The notes under the pieces are model-generated. The model saw nothing but the letters and a program-made list of their open reading frames with translations. It was not told the origin of the DNA and ran no database searches. This document shows, in pieces, positions 40,008 to 50,157 of a DNA stretch of 64,000 nucleotides (the stretch's first letter is position 1; the number at the start of each line of letters is the position of its first letter). The position numbers and the translations under genes are program-made. This DNA comes from Vibrio sp. qd031 (GTDB lineage Bacteria; Pseudomonadota; Gammaproteobacteria; Enterobacterales; Vibrionaceae), in contig NZ_JXQD01000024.1 of the NCBI RefSeq assembly GCF_002100145.1, forward strand, positions 126,094-190,093. Direction: 5' to 3'.

Positions 40008-41252
40008 TTATTTGGAGCTGAGCACTCGCGCCGGATTCAGTTGTGCAGCCTTCTTGGCTGGGAACCAGGTCGCTAACAAACTAAGCCCAATTGCGGTTAA
40101 TGACACACTAGCCACATCTCCCCACATTAATTGAGAAGGTAAGAAGTCGATAAAGTAGATATCGCCAGAGAGGAATTGATGGCCAATTAGCGTTTCTAAT
40201 GCAGTGATCACTTGAGTCAAATACAATGACAAAAGCACACCAAACACGGTTCCAACCAACGCTCCTAGCACTCCGGTAAAAACGCCGTGCCACATGAACA
40301 CACGTTTTATGAGCGAATCGCCAGCGCCCATAGTACGCAAAATGGCAATATCGGATGCTCTATCTTTTACCGACATCATTAGAGTGGAAATAATATTAAA
40401 ACACGCCACACCAATCACCAGTACCATCACAAAATACATGATGGTCCGCACTAATTGAATGTCGCGATAGATGAACCCAAAATCGCGCTTCCAACTGTTG
40501 ATGTAGACAAAAACGGGTAGCTGATTACCCACCCGCTTCATAATAGATTGTGCATCAAGAACGTCATTGGTTTTCAGTGCCACACCTGTGACACTGTCAC
40601 TCATACCCATGAGCTTTTGCGCGTCTTGAAGATGCATATACCCAACGCTGCCATCTAATTGCCCGCCAATGGATAACACGCCAGCTAACGTGACTCGAGC
40701 ACGTTTTGGCATCGCCACTTTGCCTGCGCCGTCCTGTGTAGTTGGTATCAACAAGGTAAAGCTATCGCCAACGCTGACATTCAGCTGCTCTGCGATCCGT
40801 TTGCCTAGCACCACACCCATAGAATTGGGCTGCAAATCCATGGCGTCATCGGGCGTCGTAAACTCTTGCAAAGATGACACTTTCTTATGCTGATCAGGTA
40901 GGACCCCATTAAGCTCAAGCGCTTTTAATTGGTTGCCTTTTTCGGCAAGTGCGGTCCATTTAATAAACGGCGCTGCCGCCACTACCTGTGGATCAGACTG
41001 GGCAATATCCACAACAGTTTGCCAATCAGATATTCCGCCCTCTACCGCTTGGAAATCTCCGTGAGGAATGACCGACAATAGTCGCAGTTCTAACTCTCGT
41101 TCAAACCCATTCATTGCGGATAACCCAACAATGATCACGGCAACACCGACGGCAATGCCTAAAATCGACGACACTGAAATAAACGACACCATGTTATTGC
41201 GTTGCTTCGCCCGACTAAATCGTTGACCGATAAACAGAGACAAACTGCCCAT
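40008..41252 (-). CDS. lolE: Lipoprotein-releasing system permease LolE
   Basis: LolE, with LolC and LolD, takes outer-membrane lipoproteins from the inner membrane and hands them to LolA. The 414-residue protein has one N-terminal helix, a periplasmic domain (about 45-265) and three C-terminal helices (FtsX-like), with SAMNGFERELELRLLSVIPHG near 45-65. The last position of the operon and similarity to LolE rather than LolC fit the E. coli order C-D-E. I start at ATG 41252, which overlaps the lolD stop (TGATG). A GTG at 41255 would add one residue. Confidence 0.92.
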   Translation of the reverse strand: MGSLSLFIGQRFSRAKQRNNMVSFISVSSILGIAVGVAVIIVGLSAMNGFERELELRLLSVIPHGDFQAVEGGISDWQTVVDIAQSDPQVVAAAPFIKWTALAEKGNQLKALELNGVLPDQHKKVSSLQEFTTPDDAMDLQPNSMGVVLGKRIAEQLNVSVGDSFTLLIPTTQDGAGKVAMPKRARVTLAGVLSIGGQLDGSVGYMHLQDAQKLMGMSDSVTGVALKTNDVLDAQSIMKRVGNQLPVFVYINSWKRDFGFIYRDIQLVRTIMYFVMVLVIGVACFNIISTLMMSVKDRASDIAILRTMGAGDSLIKRVFMWHGVFTGVLGALVGTVFGVLLSLYLTQVITALETLIGHQFLSGDIYFIDFLPSQLMWGDVASVSLTAIGLSLLATWFPAKKAAQLNPARVLSSK

Positions 41253-41962
41253 CACAGCGCTCCTTCAGCACTTGTATTGCTTTCACCCGTTTTTAGCAAC
41301 ACCCCGTCTTGCATGCGCATTTGACGATCCATTTTATTCGCCAATTCATTGTCATGTGTCACCACCAAAAATGCGGTGCCAGAACTGGCATTGAGCTCCC
41401 TCATCAAATCGTAGATTGCGAGCGCGGTGGTATGGTCTAGATTTCCGGTTGGCTCGTCGGCCAGCACTAGAGCAGGCTCATTCACTAGCGCGCGAGCAAT
41501 CGCTACGCGTTGTCTTTCGCCACCTGAAAGCTCTGATGGTTTATGTTCAACTCGGTGTGACAGCCCAACTCTATCCAAAAGCTCAGCCGCTTTTTGTTTG
41601 GCTTTCGCAGGAGACTGACCGCCAATCAGCAATGGCATTGCGACATTCTCTAACGCCGAAAAGTCAGCCAGAAGGTGATGAAATTGATACACGAATCCTA
41701 AGTGTTGGTTTCGCAGTTTCGCTTGTTGGTTTGAGCTTAAGTTTGCAATAGGTTTGCCCATAAACTCAACGCTGCCTTCACTTGGATCATCTAGCGCGCC
41801 TAATAGATGCAGTAAGGTGCTTTTCCCCGATCCGGATGTGCCAATAATGGCAACCATTTCGTTAGGCTCAACCGCAAAGCTCACTTGATGCAGTACCGGC
41901 GTTTCTACACTGCCCTCACGATAGGTCTTAGACAATGAGTGACAACTTAATAACTTATTCAT
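41252..41962 (-). CDS. lolD: Lipoprotein-releasing system ATPase LolD
   Basis: LolD is the ATPase of the LolCDE complex. The 236-residue protein has Walker [13 protein letters not shown] near 42-53, the Q-loop [12 protein letters not shown] with the LolD-type pattern near 94-105, the signature LSGGERQR near 145, Walker [13 protein letters not shown] and VVTHD. The long MacB/LolD-like EPTGNLD is typical. Its start overlaps the lolC end by 8 bases and its stop overlaps the lolE start, so all three genes are translationally linked. Confidence 0.95.
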   Translation of the reverse strand: MNKLLSCHSLSKTYREGSVETPVLHQVSFAVEPNEMVAIIGTSGSGKSTLLHLLGALDDPSEGSVEFMGKPIANLSSNQQAKLRNQHLGFVYQFHHLLADFSALENVAMPLLIGGQSPAKAKQKAAELLDRVGLSHRVEHKPSELSGGERQRVAIARALVNEPALVLADEPTGNLDHTTALAIYDLMRELNASSGTAFLVVTHDNELANKMDRQMRMQDGVLLKTGESNTSAEGAL

Positions 41963-43163
41963 AGCGTAATGCCTCGGCCGGTTTTACTTGTGATGCGCGG
42001 TAAGATGGGAATAACGTTGCAGCAATACTAAGCGCAATCGCGCCTATAATAACAATCAACACTTGAGAGCTTGAGACAGCCACAGGCAGCGAGCCGCCAT
42101 AGGCAAACAGTGGGACATCAAAAAACTGCAAAATGGTATTTAGTTGTAGGGCCAAAGCAACGCCCAAAGCCCCTCCAATTAACGCGCCTATCACCCCGCT
42201 TGAAGCGCCTTGCACCATAAAAATGCTCATCACCTTGCCGGAGGTTAACCCTTGAGTTTTTAATATGGCCACTTCTGACTCTTTTTCCATAACCACCATA
42301 ATTAACGCCGAAATAATATTAAATGCAGCAACCGCCACAATCAGTCCCAGCATCAAGCCCATCATATTTTTTTCCATACGAACCGCTTGAAAGAGTTCTC
42401 CGCGATCATTACGCCAATCCTGCCACTGCCAACCCTGTGCTTGGTACTGCGTAGCAATATTCGAAACGTTAAAGGAGTCTTCAAAATAGAGTCGCCACCC
42501 CTGAGCTTGATCCGGCTTATAACGCATGAGTTTGGCGAGATCCTGTCGATGGGTCATGGCTAAAGTTCTATCCGCTTCCGATCCGGTATTAATAATCCCA
42601 GACACAACGAAATTACGCTGCGCAGGCATTCGTCCTAACGGTGTAAAACGACTGGCACTGGGTAAAATAAGTTTGATTTTATCGCCCACTCGAACTTGCA
42701 ACTGACGAGCCAACAAATGCCCCAGCACTAATTGGTAACTGCCGTTTTCCCACTCAACAAAAGGAGGCGACATCATAAAAGCGTAACTAGGATCGTTTTT
42801 GAGATCATCAACCGCAACCAATTTAATGGCCGCTATTTTGCTGGAACTTTGCAGTACGGCTTCACTCTCAATAACCGCTTCAGCGCGAGAGACACCACCA
42901 AGGAGCGGCACCGCTTGCTTAGCAGACTCTGAGACAGTAATAGGATTGGCGTCTTGAGAAATTATGGCTTGCGAAGACACACTCAATATCCGGCCCTTTA
43001 ATTGCGTTTCAAAGCCGTTCATTACCGACAGAACCGCCACCAGTGCCATCACGCCAATTGTAATGCCTGCGGTAGACAACGAAGAAACAAACCGGCTAAA
43101 CCGATCGCCAGAGCGACCTCTTAAATACCGTAAGCCAATAAACAAGGAAAGTGGTTGAAACAT
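41955..43163 (-). CDS. lolC: Lipoprotein-releasing system permease LolC
   Basis: LolC is the subunit that recruits LolA. The 402-residue protein has an N-terminal helix, a periplasmic domain with a hook-like stretch (about 50-265) and three C-terminal helices. It starts [27 protein letters not shown], and [19 protein letters not shown] lies near 48-66. It is the first gene of the lol operon. The upstream gap of about 190 bases to the divergent PilZ-like gene must hold both promoters. Confidence 0.93.
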   Translation of the reverse strand: MFQPLSLFIGLRYLRGRSGDRFSRFVSSLSTAGITIGVMALVAVLSVMNGFETQLKGRILSVSSQAIISQDANPITVSESAKQAVPLLGGVSRAEAVIESEAVLQSSSKIAAIKLVAVDDLKNDPSYAFMMSPPFVEWENGSYQLVLGHLLARQLQVRVGDKIKLILPSASRFTPLGRMPAQRNFVVSGIINTGSEADRTLAMTHRQDLAKLMRYKPDQAQGWRLYFEDSFNVSNIATQYQAQGWQWQDWRNDRGELFQAVRMEKNMMGLMLGLIVAVAAFNIISALIMVVMEKESEVAILKTQGLTSGKVMSIFMVQGASSGVIGALIGGALGVALALQLNTILQFFDVPLFAYGGSLPVAVSSSQVLIVIIGAIALSIAATLFPSYRASQVKPAEALRYE

Positions 43164-43349
43164 AAGGCCCTAACCAGACTAAATGATGCGGTTACTCTAC
43201 CTTGTAAACCCAAAAACGAATAGACCTGGAGTGTAGATTTGCCGTTATTTTCCACAAATGCTGCATTTAGCTTCAGCATTTCTTGATAACTCGACCCAGT
43301 TGGCGATAATCGACAGACTAAATAGACCGTTGCAAGGACCTAGGCCTCT

Positions 43350-43919
43350 ATGAGTCAACCACAATTTTTTACCGTACAGCACGGTCTCAGTATCCAAATA
43401 GATTGGCTTGAGGCGGACCAAGTTCTTCCATCCATGGTCGACTTTGAAGCAGAGATCCCAGCAGAATTTAAAATTGCCTGTGAGTTTAGTCACTTAGACA
43501 ACCGCAATGAACAAGCTGCCGCAGAACTTGCTAAGCATGACTTGCAAGCCGTCAACGAGCTTTTTCAAAACCAAAACAAGAAGATCAATATTCTGCTCGG
43601 GTTCTTTTTGGCGCAATATCGCCAAAACGCGCACAACCTTGTGACTACCCAGTTTGGCGCGGGTGAACTCAGTGTGGCTATCAATAAGCAGGTTGAGATA
43701 GGTGCATTGGCTCGGGTGACGCTATTTCTAGAGCAGCCTTCTGCAGCAGTATATTGTTACGCAAAATGCGTCGAAGTCGCTAGCACAGAACACGGCCAAG
43801 AAGCCAAGCTAGAATACCAACGTATTCGAGAAGATGATCGCGATCTGCTGATCAAAGCGGCGCTAAATCAACAGCAAAAATTACTAAGACAACGTTCACT
43901 AAATAGAGACGCTGAATAA
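43350..43919 (+). CDS. PilZ-like protein next to mfd (PlzB type)
   Basis: A 189-residue cytosolic protein. By position between lol and mfd it corresponds to V. cholerae PlzB (VC1885 from memory), a predicted PilZ protein. The canonical c-di-GMP motifs RxxxR and DxSxxG are not clear. The only RxxxR-like stretch, REDDR, is C-terminal (about 160-164), followed by a Gln/Arg-rich helix. It may therefore not bind c-di-GMP. It is 5 bases from mfd and probably cotranscribed. The PilZ label rests on position more than on motifs. Confidence 0.6.
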   Translation: MSQPQFFTVQHGLSIQIDWLEADQVLPSMVDFEAEIPAEFKIACEFSHLDNRNEQAAAELAKHDLQAVNELFQNQNKKINILLGFFLAQYRQNAHNLVTTQFGAGELSVAINKQVEIGALARVTLFLEQPSAAVYCYAKCVEVASTEHGQEAKLEYQRIREDDRDLLIKAALNQQQKLLRQRSLNRDAE

Positions 43920-43924
43920 TCACT

Positions 43925-46900
43925 ATGTCTGCAACAACACTATTTTCACTGCCGTATTCGTCGGCACAAGGCGACAAGAAACAACTTGGCTCACTGGTTG
44001 GTGCGGCGCTCCCTATTGCAATATCTGAGTACGCTAAGTTGCACCAAAAACCGGTGATTTTGGTGGTGTCCGATCCCCAAACTGCGCTGCGTTTGCAACA
44101 AGAACTCGATACCTTAACCGAACAAACCGTGTCGCTGTTTCCCGACTGGGAGACACTGCCCTATGACAACTTTTCGCCTCACCAAGAAATCATCTCGGAT
44201 CGCATAGCCCATCTGTATGCGATGCCAACGCAAACTCAAGGCATTACTATAGTTCCGGTTTCAACATTGATGCAGCGTCAAGCGCCACGCGACTACTTAT
44301 TGCAGCACACGTTGATGATCAAATCTGGTGATCTATTTTCGCTTGAAAAACTGCGCATCCAACTTGAAAAATCAGGATATAGACACGTAGACCAAGTGTT
44401 TGGCCCAGGCGAATATGCCAGTCGCGGTTCGATCATCGACCTCTTTCCAACCGGCAGCGACGCGCCCTTTAGAATCGATTTTTTTGATGACGAAATAGAC
44501 TCAATTCGAACCTTTGATCCTGAAAATCAGCGTTCGTTAGACGCCATCGACGAAATTCGCTTACTCCCTGCGCACGAGTTCCCAACGACAGAAGAAGCGA
44601 TTGAAGATTTTAGGATCCGTTGGCGCAAACAATTCGATACTCGTCGCGAGCCAGAATCGATTTATATGCAGGTGTCAAAAGGCACTTGGCCTGCTGGCAT
44701 CGAGTATTGGCAACCGCTATTTTTTGAACAAACAGAAACCTTGTTCGACTATTTTGCTGATCACTGCCTTATCTTAAAAGTGGGCGATCTTGATAGTGCT
44801 ATGGATAAGTTTTGGCACGATGTCGAATATCGCTTTGACCAACGTAAAGTGGATCCACTCCGTCCACTGCTAGAACCCAATCAGTTGTGGTTAAAAAAGG
44901 AAGACGTGTACGCGGGGCTAAAACCTTACCCACAAGTTCAGCTGCATAACGACAAGATTTCAGCCAGTGCAGCCAATAAGAATGTTGCACTCGAGGGCCT
45001 GCCTGAGCTTACTGCGCAGCATCAAAATAAAGAGCCCTTAGCTAGACTGCGTCAGTTTGTTGAGAAGTACAAAGGGAAAATCGTCTTCTCGGTAGAGTCT
45101 GAAGGGCGCCGCGAAGCTTTGATCGAGCTGCTTAAACCATTAAAAATCAGCCCTACACAGGTAGAGCGTTACCCGCAAGCCATTGAAGGTGACGCACGTT
45201 TCCCACTGTTAATCACCTCGACCGAGCATGGATTCATACACTCTAAGCCTGACTTTGCCCTCATTTGCGAAAGCGACCTGCTCGGCGACAGGGTTATCCA
45301 GAGGCGCAAAAAAGACAAACGTGCGATTAACAGCGACACCGTCATTAGACACCTCGCCGAGCTAAAACCGGGTCAGCCTGTTGTCCACCTTGACCACGGC
45401 ATTGGTCGCTATACTGGCCTGCAAACACTAGAAGCCGGTGGCATTGCGACAGAGTACGTCACCTTAGAGTACTTGAACGAAGCTAAGCTTTATGTGCCAG
45501 TAGCCAGCCTTAACCTAATCAGCCGCTACTCGGGCGGCGCCGAAGACGGTGCACCACTGCACAAATTGGGCAGCGACTCCTGGTCAAAAGCCCGTCGTAA
45601 AGCCGCAGAAAAAGTGCGTGACGTTGCGGCAGAGCTATTGGATGTCTATGCCAAGCGTGAGCTTAAGCCTGGCCATAAATTTGTGCTTGATAGAGAACAA
45701 TACGCGGCGTTTAAGACCGGGTTTCCGTTTGAAGAAACCGACGACCAAGCCATGGCGATTAATGCCGTCATGTCGGATATGTGCCAAGCAAAAGCGATGG
45801 ATCGATTGGTTTGTGGTGACGTTGGCTTTGGTAAAACCGAAGTGGCTATGCGGGCGGCATTTTTAGCCACCGATAATTCCAAGCAAGTCGCCGTACTGGT
45901 TCCCACGACATTATTGGCGCAACAACACTTCGAAAACTTCAGAGATCGCTTCGCAAATACTGCGGTAAGAGTGGAAGTACTTTCCCGATTCCGCTCAGCA
46001 AAAGAGCAAAAGCAAGTCCTTGCCGACTTAGCCGACGGCAAAGTAGACATCGTGATTGGTACGCACAAATTGCTGCAAAGCGATATTCAGTTTAGTGATT
46101 TAGGGCTGTTGATTGTCGATGAAGAGCACCGGTTTGGGGTGCGACAAAAAGAAAAAATGAAAGCGATGCGTGCGGATGTCGACATTTTAACGCTTACAGC
46201 TACACCCATCCCAAGAACATTAAATATGGCGATGAGTGGCATGCGCGATCTGTCGATTATTGCTACGCCACCTGCGCGTCGACTCGCCATTAAAACCTTT
46301 GTAAGGGAGCACGACGACAGTGTCGTCCGCGAGGCTGTATTGCGTGAAATTATGCGTGGTGGTCAAGTGTATTTCTTACACAACAATGTCGACACCATAG
46401 ACCGCGTTGCCGAAGATCTAACCAAGTTGTTACCAGAGGCGAGGATCACTACCGCTCATGGACAAATGCGCGAGCGCGAGCTAGAGCGCATCATGAATGA
46501 CTTTTATCACCAAAAATTCAATTTACTGGTGTGTACAACGATTATCGAGACCGGTATCGATGTTCCTACCGCCAATACCATCATTATGGATCGAGCCGAT
46601 CGTCTAGGTTTAGCGCAGTTGCATCAATTACGGGGCCGTGTGGGCCGCTCTCACCACCAGGCTTACGCTTATTTGCTAACACCTCATCCTAAAGCGCTCA
46701 GTAAAGACGCGGCAAAACGCTTAGATGCCATTGCGTCACTGGAAGACTTAGGAGCAGGGTTTACATTGGCCACTCACGACCTTGAAATTCGTGGCGCGGG
46801 TGAGCTACTGGGCGATGACCAGAGTGGTCAAATCCAAACCGTTGGCTTTACGTTATATATGGACATGCTTGAGGAAGCGGTTGAAGCGCTTAAACAAGGT

Positions 46901-47365
46901 CGTGAACCGTCATTGGACGATCTTCTTAGAGAGCAAACAGAGGTTGAGCTTCGCCTCCCAGCACTGTTGCCAGATGACTACATTCCAGACATCAATACTC
47001 GTTTGTCCACATACAAACGGATTGCGAGCGTTAATTCCGACAATGAATTGATGGAGCTTAAGGTCGAATTGATCGACCGCTTTGGGCAATTACCAGAGCC
47101 TGCGCAAAACCTGATTTCAGTGGGCGAGCTTAAACTGCTTGCCGCCAAACTGCATGTCAACAAAGTGGAAGCTCACGAAAAAGGGGGTTACATCGACTTT
47201 TCTGCGCAAGCCACTGTAGACCCAATGAGATTGGTTAAAATGATCCAAAGTAGCCCAGGAGAATTTGCAATGGGCGGACCAACGAAGCTTAAGTTTATGG
47301 CAGAGTTATCGGATAGAAAACAACGTATTACACACGTGAAACAGCTACTTGCTAAGTTTGCTTAA
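43925..47365 (+). CDS. mfd: Transcription-repair coupling factor Mfd
   Basis: Mfd removes RNA polymerase stalled at DNA lesions and recruits UvrA. The 1,146-residue protein has the UvrB-like N-terminal part (about 1-345), the RNA polymerase-interacting domain (about 475-545, with HLDHGIGRYTGL) and a RecG-like translocase. Walker A VGFGKTEV is near 637, the helicase box DEEHRFGV near 735, LTATPIPRTL near 757, and QLRGRVGRS near 900. The C-terminal D7 region (about 1000-1146) is present. The length equals E. coli Mfd. It is 5 bases after the PilZ-like gene. Confidence 0.96.
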   Translation: MSATTLFSLPYSSAQGDKKQLGSLVGAALPIAISEYAKLHQKPVILVVSDPQTALRLQQELDTLTEQTVSLFPDWETLPYDNFSPHQEIISDRIAHLYAMPTQTQGITIVPVSTLMQRQAPRDYLLQHTLMIKSGDLFSLEKLRIQLEKSGYRHVDQVFGPGEYASRGSIIDLFPTGSDAPFRIDFFDDEIDSIRTFDPENQRSLDAIDEIRLLPAHEFPTTEEAIEDFRIRWRKQFDTRREPESIYMQVSKGTWPAGIEYWQPLFFEQTETLFDYFADHCLILKVGDLDSAMDKFWHDVEYRFDQRKVDPLRPLLEPNQLWLKKEDVYAGLKPYPQVQLHNDKISASAANKNVALEGLPELTAQHQNKEPLARLRQFVEKYKGKIVFSVESEGRREALIELLKPLKISPTQVERYPQAIEGDARFPLLITSTEHGFIHSKPDFALICESDLLGDRVIQRRKKDKRAINSDTVIRHLAELKPGQPVVHLDHGIGRYTGLQTLEAGGIATEYVTLEYLNEAKLYVPVASLNLISRYSGGAEDGAPLHKLGSDSWSKARRKAAEKVRDVAAELLDVYAKRELKPGHKFVLDREQYAAFKTGFPFEETDDQAMAINAVMSDMCQAKAMDRLVCGDVGFGKTEVAMRAAFLATDNSKQVAVLVPTTLLAQQHFENFRDRFANTAVRVEVLSRFRSAKEQKQVLADLADGKVDIVIGTHKLLQSDIQFSDLGLLIVDEEHRFGVRQKEKMKAMRADVDILTLTATPIPRTLNMAMSGMRDLSIIATPPARRLAIKTFVREHDDSVVREAVLREIMRGGQVYFLHNNVDTIDRVAEDLTKLLPEARITTAHGQMRERELERIMNDFYHQKFNLLVCTTIIETGIDVPTANTIIMDRADRLGLAQLHQLRGRVGRSHHQAYAYLLTPHPKALSKDAAKRLDAIASLEDLGAGFTLATHDLEIRGAGELLGDDQSGQIQTVGFTLYMDMLEEAVEALKQGREPSLDDLLREQTEVELRLPALLPDDYIPDINTRLSTYKRIASVNSDNELMELKVELIDRFGQLPEPAQNLISVGELKLLAAKLHVNKVEAHEKGGYIDFSAQATVDPMRLVKMIQSSPGEFAMGGPTKLKFMAELSDRKQRITHVKQLLAKFA

Positions 47366-47451
47366 GCCGTCGCTTAACTTACGTAAATAGAAAATAGCTG
47401 TTAGACTAAGAGCCATACCGATATGTGGCCTATACCTTAGGTGGAAGATTA

Positions 47452-48282
47452 ATGAAAAAACTGCTTGTCCTATTGATGATGGTCAGCGGCGCTGCTCAGG
47501 CAGCAACTGCAACGCAAACCGATCGACTGTTTGATGTCGAAGTGCTCATTTTCAAACGCGCGGTAGAGCCTAGCGCAGCGCGTGAAGCTTGGCCCGACGA
47601 ACTGACCGACATCAATTTTTCTGGCGCACACTCGTTCGACGATGCTAACTACCGCAGCGACAAGGGTGTAAAAATGCTGGGTATTGATGAGTACCAACTT
47701 ACCGAGTACAAAGACAAGCTTAATCAACACGCCGGATATGACGTGCTGTTTCATGAAGCTTGGCAACAACCTGACTTAAGTAGAGCCAATGCACCTAGCT
47801 TTTTGATCACCGCAGGCAAAGACTATTCAGGCCAGTACACACCGCAGGGTTTACATTATGATGAAGCAGATCTCAAAGGTGAGTCAGAGCGTACTTTGCC
47901 GGCGCAAGAAGTGGTCGGTAAGTTAAAGGTCTACATTAACCACTACCTGTTTCTCGAGTCACAACTGGATTTAAACATTCCTACCATTCAAGACGTAGAA
48001 ATTGAAGCCATTGAGCCTAACGAAACTCAGGCACTGGTTACTGAAGAGACCGTGGCAGAAGCCGCTGAAGTGAATGAGACTCAAACTCTCAGCGTATTAG
48101 ACATCCAAGAAGATGAAACCACCCAATTCGGTGGGTTTGAGAGAGTCACCACTGAAGTGATCACAACCGAAGTGCTAAAGGCCCATCGATTTGAACAGCG
48201 TCGTAAAATGCGCAGTGGCGAAATCCACTACCTTGACCACCCGCTGATGGGTATTGTCATTCAAGTTCGTCGAGCAAATTAG
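47452..48282 (+). CDS. csiV: Peptidoglycan synthesis cofactor CsiV
   Basis: CsiV is a periplasmic peptidoglycan-binding protein that, in V. cholerae, helps LpoA activate the peptidoglycan synthase PBP1a. The 276-residue product has a signal peptide ending SGAAQA near 17, the family start DVEVLIFKRAVEPS, a central domain with YKDKLNQHAGYDVLFHEAWQQP and the ending HYLDHPLMGIVIQVRR. An acidic linker of about 45 residues rich in Glu and Thr (about 180-225) separates the halves. I start at ATG 47452, after AGGTGG; the open frame back to 47425 adds non-signal residues. Confidence 0.88.
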   Translation: MKKLLVLLMMVSGAAQAATATQTDRLFDVEVLIFKRAVEPSAAREAWPDELTDINFSGAHSFDDANYRSDKGVKMLGIDEYQLTEYKDKLNQHAGYDVLFHEAWQQPDLSRANAPSFLITAGKDYSGQYTPQGLHYDEADLKGESERTLPAQEVVGKLKVYINHYLFLESQLDLNIPTIQDVEIEAIEPNETQALVTEETVAEAAEVNETQTLSVLDIQEDETTQFGGFERVTTEVITTEVLKAHRFEQRRKMRSGEIHYLDHPLMGIVIQVRRAN

Positions 48283-48329
48283 CAACATACGAAATGGTCA
48301 ACGCACTGTGCGTTAACGCAAGCTTTAAA

Positions 48330-48367
48330 ACAAAAGCGGCTAGGATACTCTCCTAGCCGCTTTTTTA
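48330..48367. terminator. Bidirectional terminator between csiV and ndh
   Basis: A perfect 14-base stem AAAAGCGGCTAGGA/TCCTAGCCGCTTTT (48332-48345 and 48351-48364) followed by more T. It serves both converging genes. Confidence 0.93.
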
Positions 48368-48417
48368 TTGTGCGGTTGCAAAACCACAAGTGGAACAAGC
48401 TCCAGCTGTTAAAACCA

Positions 48418-49707
48418 TTAGTGCAATTTCAAATTTGGACGTAATACTCGGTTAATACGTCCGACTAACATCATTAGTCCCGTCTTAAGTACCCCGTGCA
48501 GTGCCATTTGATGCATTCTATAAAGAGAGATGTACACTACGCGAGCAATACGACCTTCGACCATCATCGATCCTTTGGTTAAGTTACCCATAAGGCTACC
48601 GACGGTCGAAAAGCGGGATAGTGAAACCAGAGAACCGTGGTCTTTATATTCGTAAGCTTTGAGTGACTTATTGCCAAGCATTGCCATTATATTACTGTAT
48701 GCGTGACTGGACATCTGATGCGCGGCTTGCGCTCTAGGTGGAACAAACTTTCCATCTGCTTGCGTGCACTGCGCCAAATCACCAATAACAAAAATAGTAT
48801 CGTCACGTGTGGTTTGCAACGTATCTTTAACGACCAATTGGTTAATGCGATTGCTTTCAAGGCCAGCGATTTCTTTCATAAAGTCTGGCGCTTTAATGCC
48901 CGCAGCCCACACCATAATTTGAGCAGGAATACGCTCGCCTTCTTTAGTAACCAGACCTTCAGAATCGGCTTGGGTAACCATAGTCGCGGTGCGCACTTTT
49001 ACTCCAAGCTTGGTGAGTTCTTGATGCGCTGAGCCTGAAATTCGCGCAGGTAACGCAGGTAGAATTCGCTCACCGGCTTCAACCAAGCTCACATTCAGCT
49101 TAGACGAATCAATATCGCTAAAGCCGTAGTTTCTAAGTTCTTTAACCGCATTATGAAGCTCGGCAGACAGCTCTACACCGGTAGCGCCTGCTCCCACAAT
49201 AGCGATATCCACACTGCCCTGGCCTTGATTGCCATGCAACTTAAGGAACTGATTGTTCATTTCCTCGCGGAAACGGTGCGCCTGCTCTGGGCTATCTAGG
49301 AATATGCAATGCTCGCGAACCCCTGGGGTATTAAAGTCGTTCGAGGTTGACCCAATAGCCAACACTAGAATGTCATAATCAATGCTTCGGCTTGGCATGA
49401 TCAACTCGCCTTGCTTATCGTGCATTTCTGAAAGAGTGATCTGTTTGGTCTCGCGATCGATGTTTTGCAAACTGCCGAGTGTAAATTCAAACCCATGGTT
49501 TCGAGCATGTGCACGATAGCTCAATGCGTCAACACCCGCATCCAGTGAACCCGTTGCGACCTCGTGCAATAATGGTTTCCATAAATGGGAAGACTTACGG
49601 TCAACCAGCGTCACTTTCGCTTTACCTTTGCGACCCAGTTTTCGCCCCAGCTTGGTCGCCAGCTCAAGTCCGCCAGCGCCTCCTCCTACAACAACAATAC
49701 GTGTCAT
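48418..49707 (-). CDS. ndh: NADH dehydrogenase type II (NDH-2)
   Basis: NDH-2 oxidises NADH and reduces quinone at the inner membrane without pumping ions. The 429-residue flavoprotein has the FAD-binding motif [13 protein letters not shown] near 5-17. [16 protein letters not shown] lies near 43-58, and a second dinucleotide (NADH) motif [16 protein letters not shown] is near 165-180. The quinone-site-like motif PPRAQAAHQ is near 318, and the C-terminus is hydrophobic with basic residues. ATG 49707 has AAGGAG 5 bases upstream; the GTG at 49710 is too close. Two FNR-like boxes lie upstream, fitting anaerobic repression as in E. coli. Confidence 0.94.
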   Translation of the reverse strand: MTRIVVVGGGAGGLELATKLGRKLGRKGKAKVTLVDRKSSHLWKPLLHEVATGSLDAGVDALSYRAHARNHGFEFTLGSLQNIDRETKQITLSEMHDKQGELIMPSRSIDYDILVLAIGSTSNDFNTPGVREHCIFLDSPEQAHRFREEMNNQFLKLHGNQGQGSVDIAIVGAGATGVELSAELHNAVKELRNYGFSDIDSSKLNVSLVEAGERILPALPARISGSAHQELTKLGVKVRTATMVTQADSEGLVTKEGERIPAQIMVWAAGIKAPDFMKEIAGLESNRINQLVVKDTLQTTRDDTIFVIGDLAQCTQADGKFVPPRAQAAHQMSSHAYSNIMAMLGNKSLKAYEYKDHGSLVSLSRFSTVGSLMGNLTKGSMMVEGRIARVVYISLYRMHQMALHGVLKTGLMMLVGRINRVLRPNLKLH

Positions 49708-49852
49708 CACAACACTCCTTCGTAAACATTACAATTTTGACGAGGTAGTTAGTTCTACCTCAAACTTGGTGCTAGCGGCGAAGCCGATAACAAAAATCCT
49801 TTGGTTTTACTGTTTCACGTTTATTCTCTGCACTGCACTCATTTTTGGATTC

Positions 49853-49945
49853 GTTATGTCAGTGAAGATGTGTAGGAACTAAAATATTTTTGATTAAAAT
49901 CAATTTTTGTTGAAGTCATTATAGCTATTCATTGATGCAGAGCAA
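49853..49945 (-). promoter_or_regulatory. ndh promoter region with two FNR boxes
   Basis: A perfect FNR palindrome TTGATTAAAATCAA lies at 49890-49903 and a one-mismatch box TTGATGCAGAGCAA at 49932-49945. Their centres are 42 bases apart. With the -10-like CATAAC on the minus strand (49858-49853), RNA would start near 49846, and the boxes would lie at about -50.5 and -92.5. E. coli ndh has FNR sites near -50.5 and -94.5. Confidence 0.6.
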
Positions 49946-50096
49946 GCTTGGTAAGACCAATTAACCATAATTTTTTTACCCATATAATTATTTACTAATT
50001 GTTTAAGTGCAACATAGGACATATTAACTCTCTCTCTGCGCCGTTTACGCTAACACAAGAACGTGGCTCGATACTTACATGGATTGCATTCCTTTT

Positions 50097-50130
50097 ACGC
50101 AAAAAAAAACCAGCCTATGTACTAGGCTGG
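50097..50130 (-). terminator. Terminator of ycfP
   Basis: CCAGCCTA (50109-50116) pairs with TAGGCTGG (50122-50129). On the minus strand the stem is followed by a run of eight or more T, so it ends the leftward operon from hinT to ycfP. Confidence 0.9.
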
Positions 50131-50157
50131 CTCTATGTTTTTAGCAACAATAAACGG

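Larger units (their letters stand above)
49708..50157. other. Upstream region of ndh and 3' flank of ycfP
   Basis: About 450 bases, AT-rich. It holds the ycfP terminator (50097-50130), two FNR-like boxes (49890-49945), a candidate ndh -10 (49853-49858) and a leader of about 140 bases. The plus-strand frames at 49628-49882 and 49999-50319 show no ribosome site or domain. Confidence 0.6.

Noticed and set aside
45646..46068. A 140-codon frame antisense to mfd
   Set aside because: Shadow frame in a conserved gene with a Ser/Thr/Ala-rich translation and no domain.
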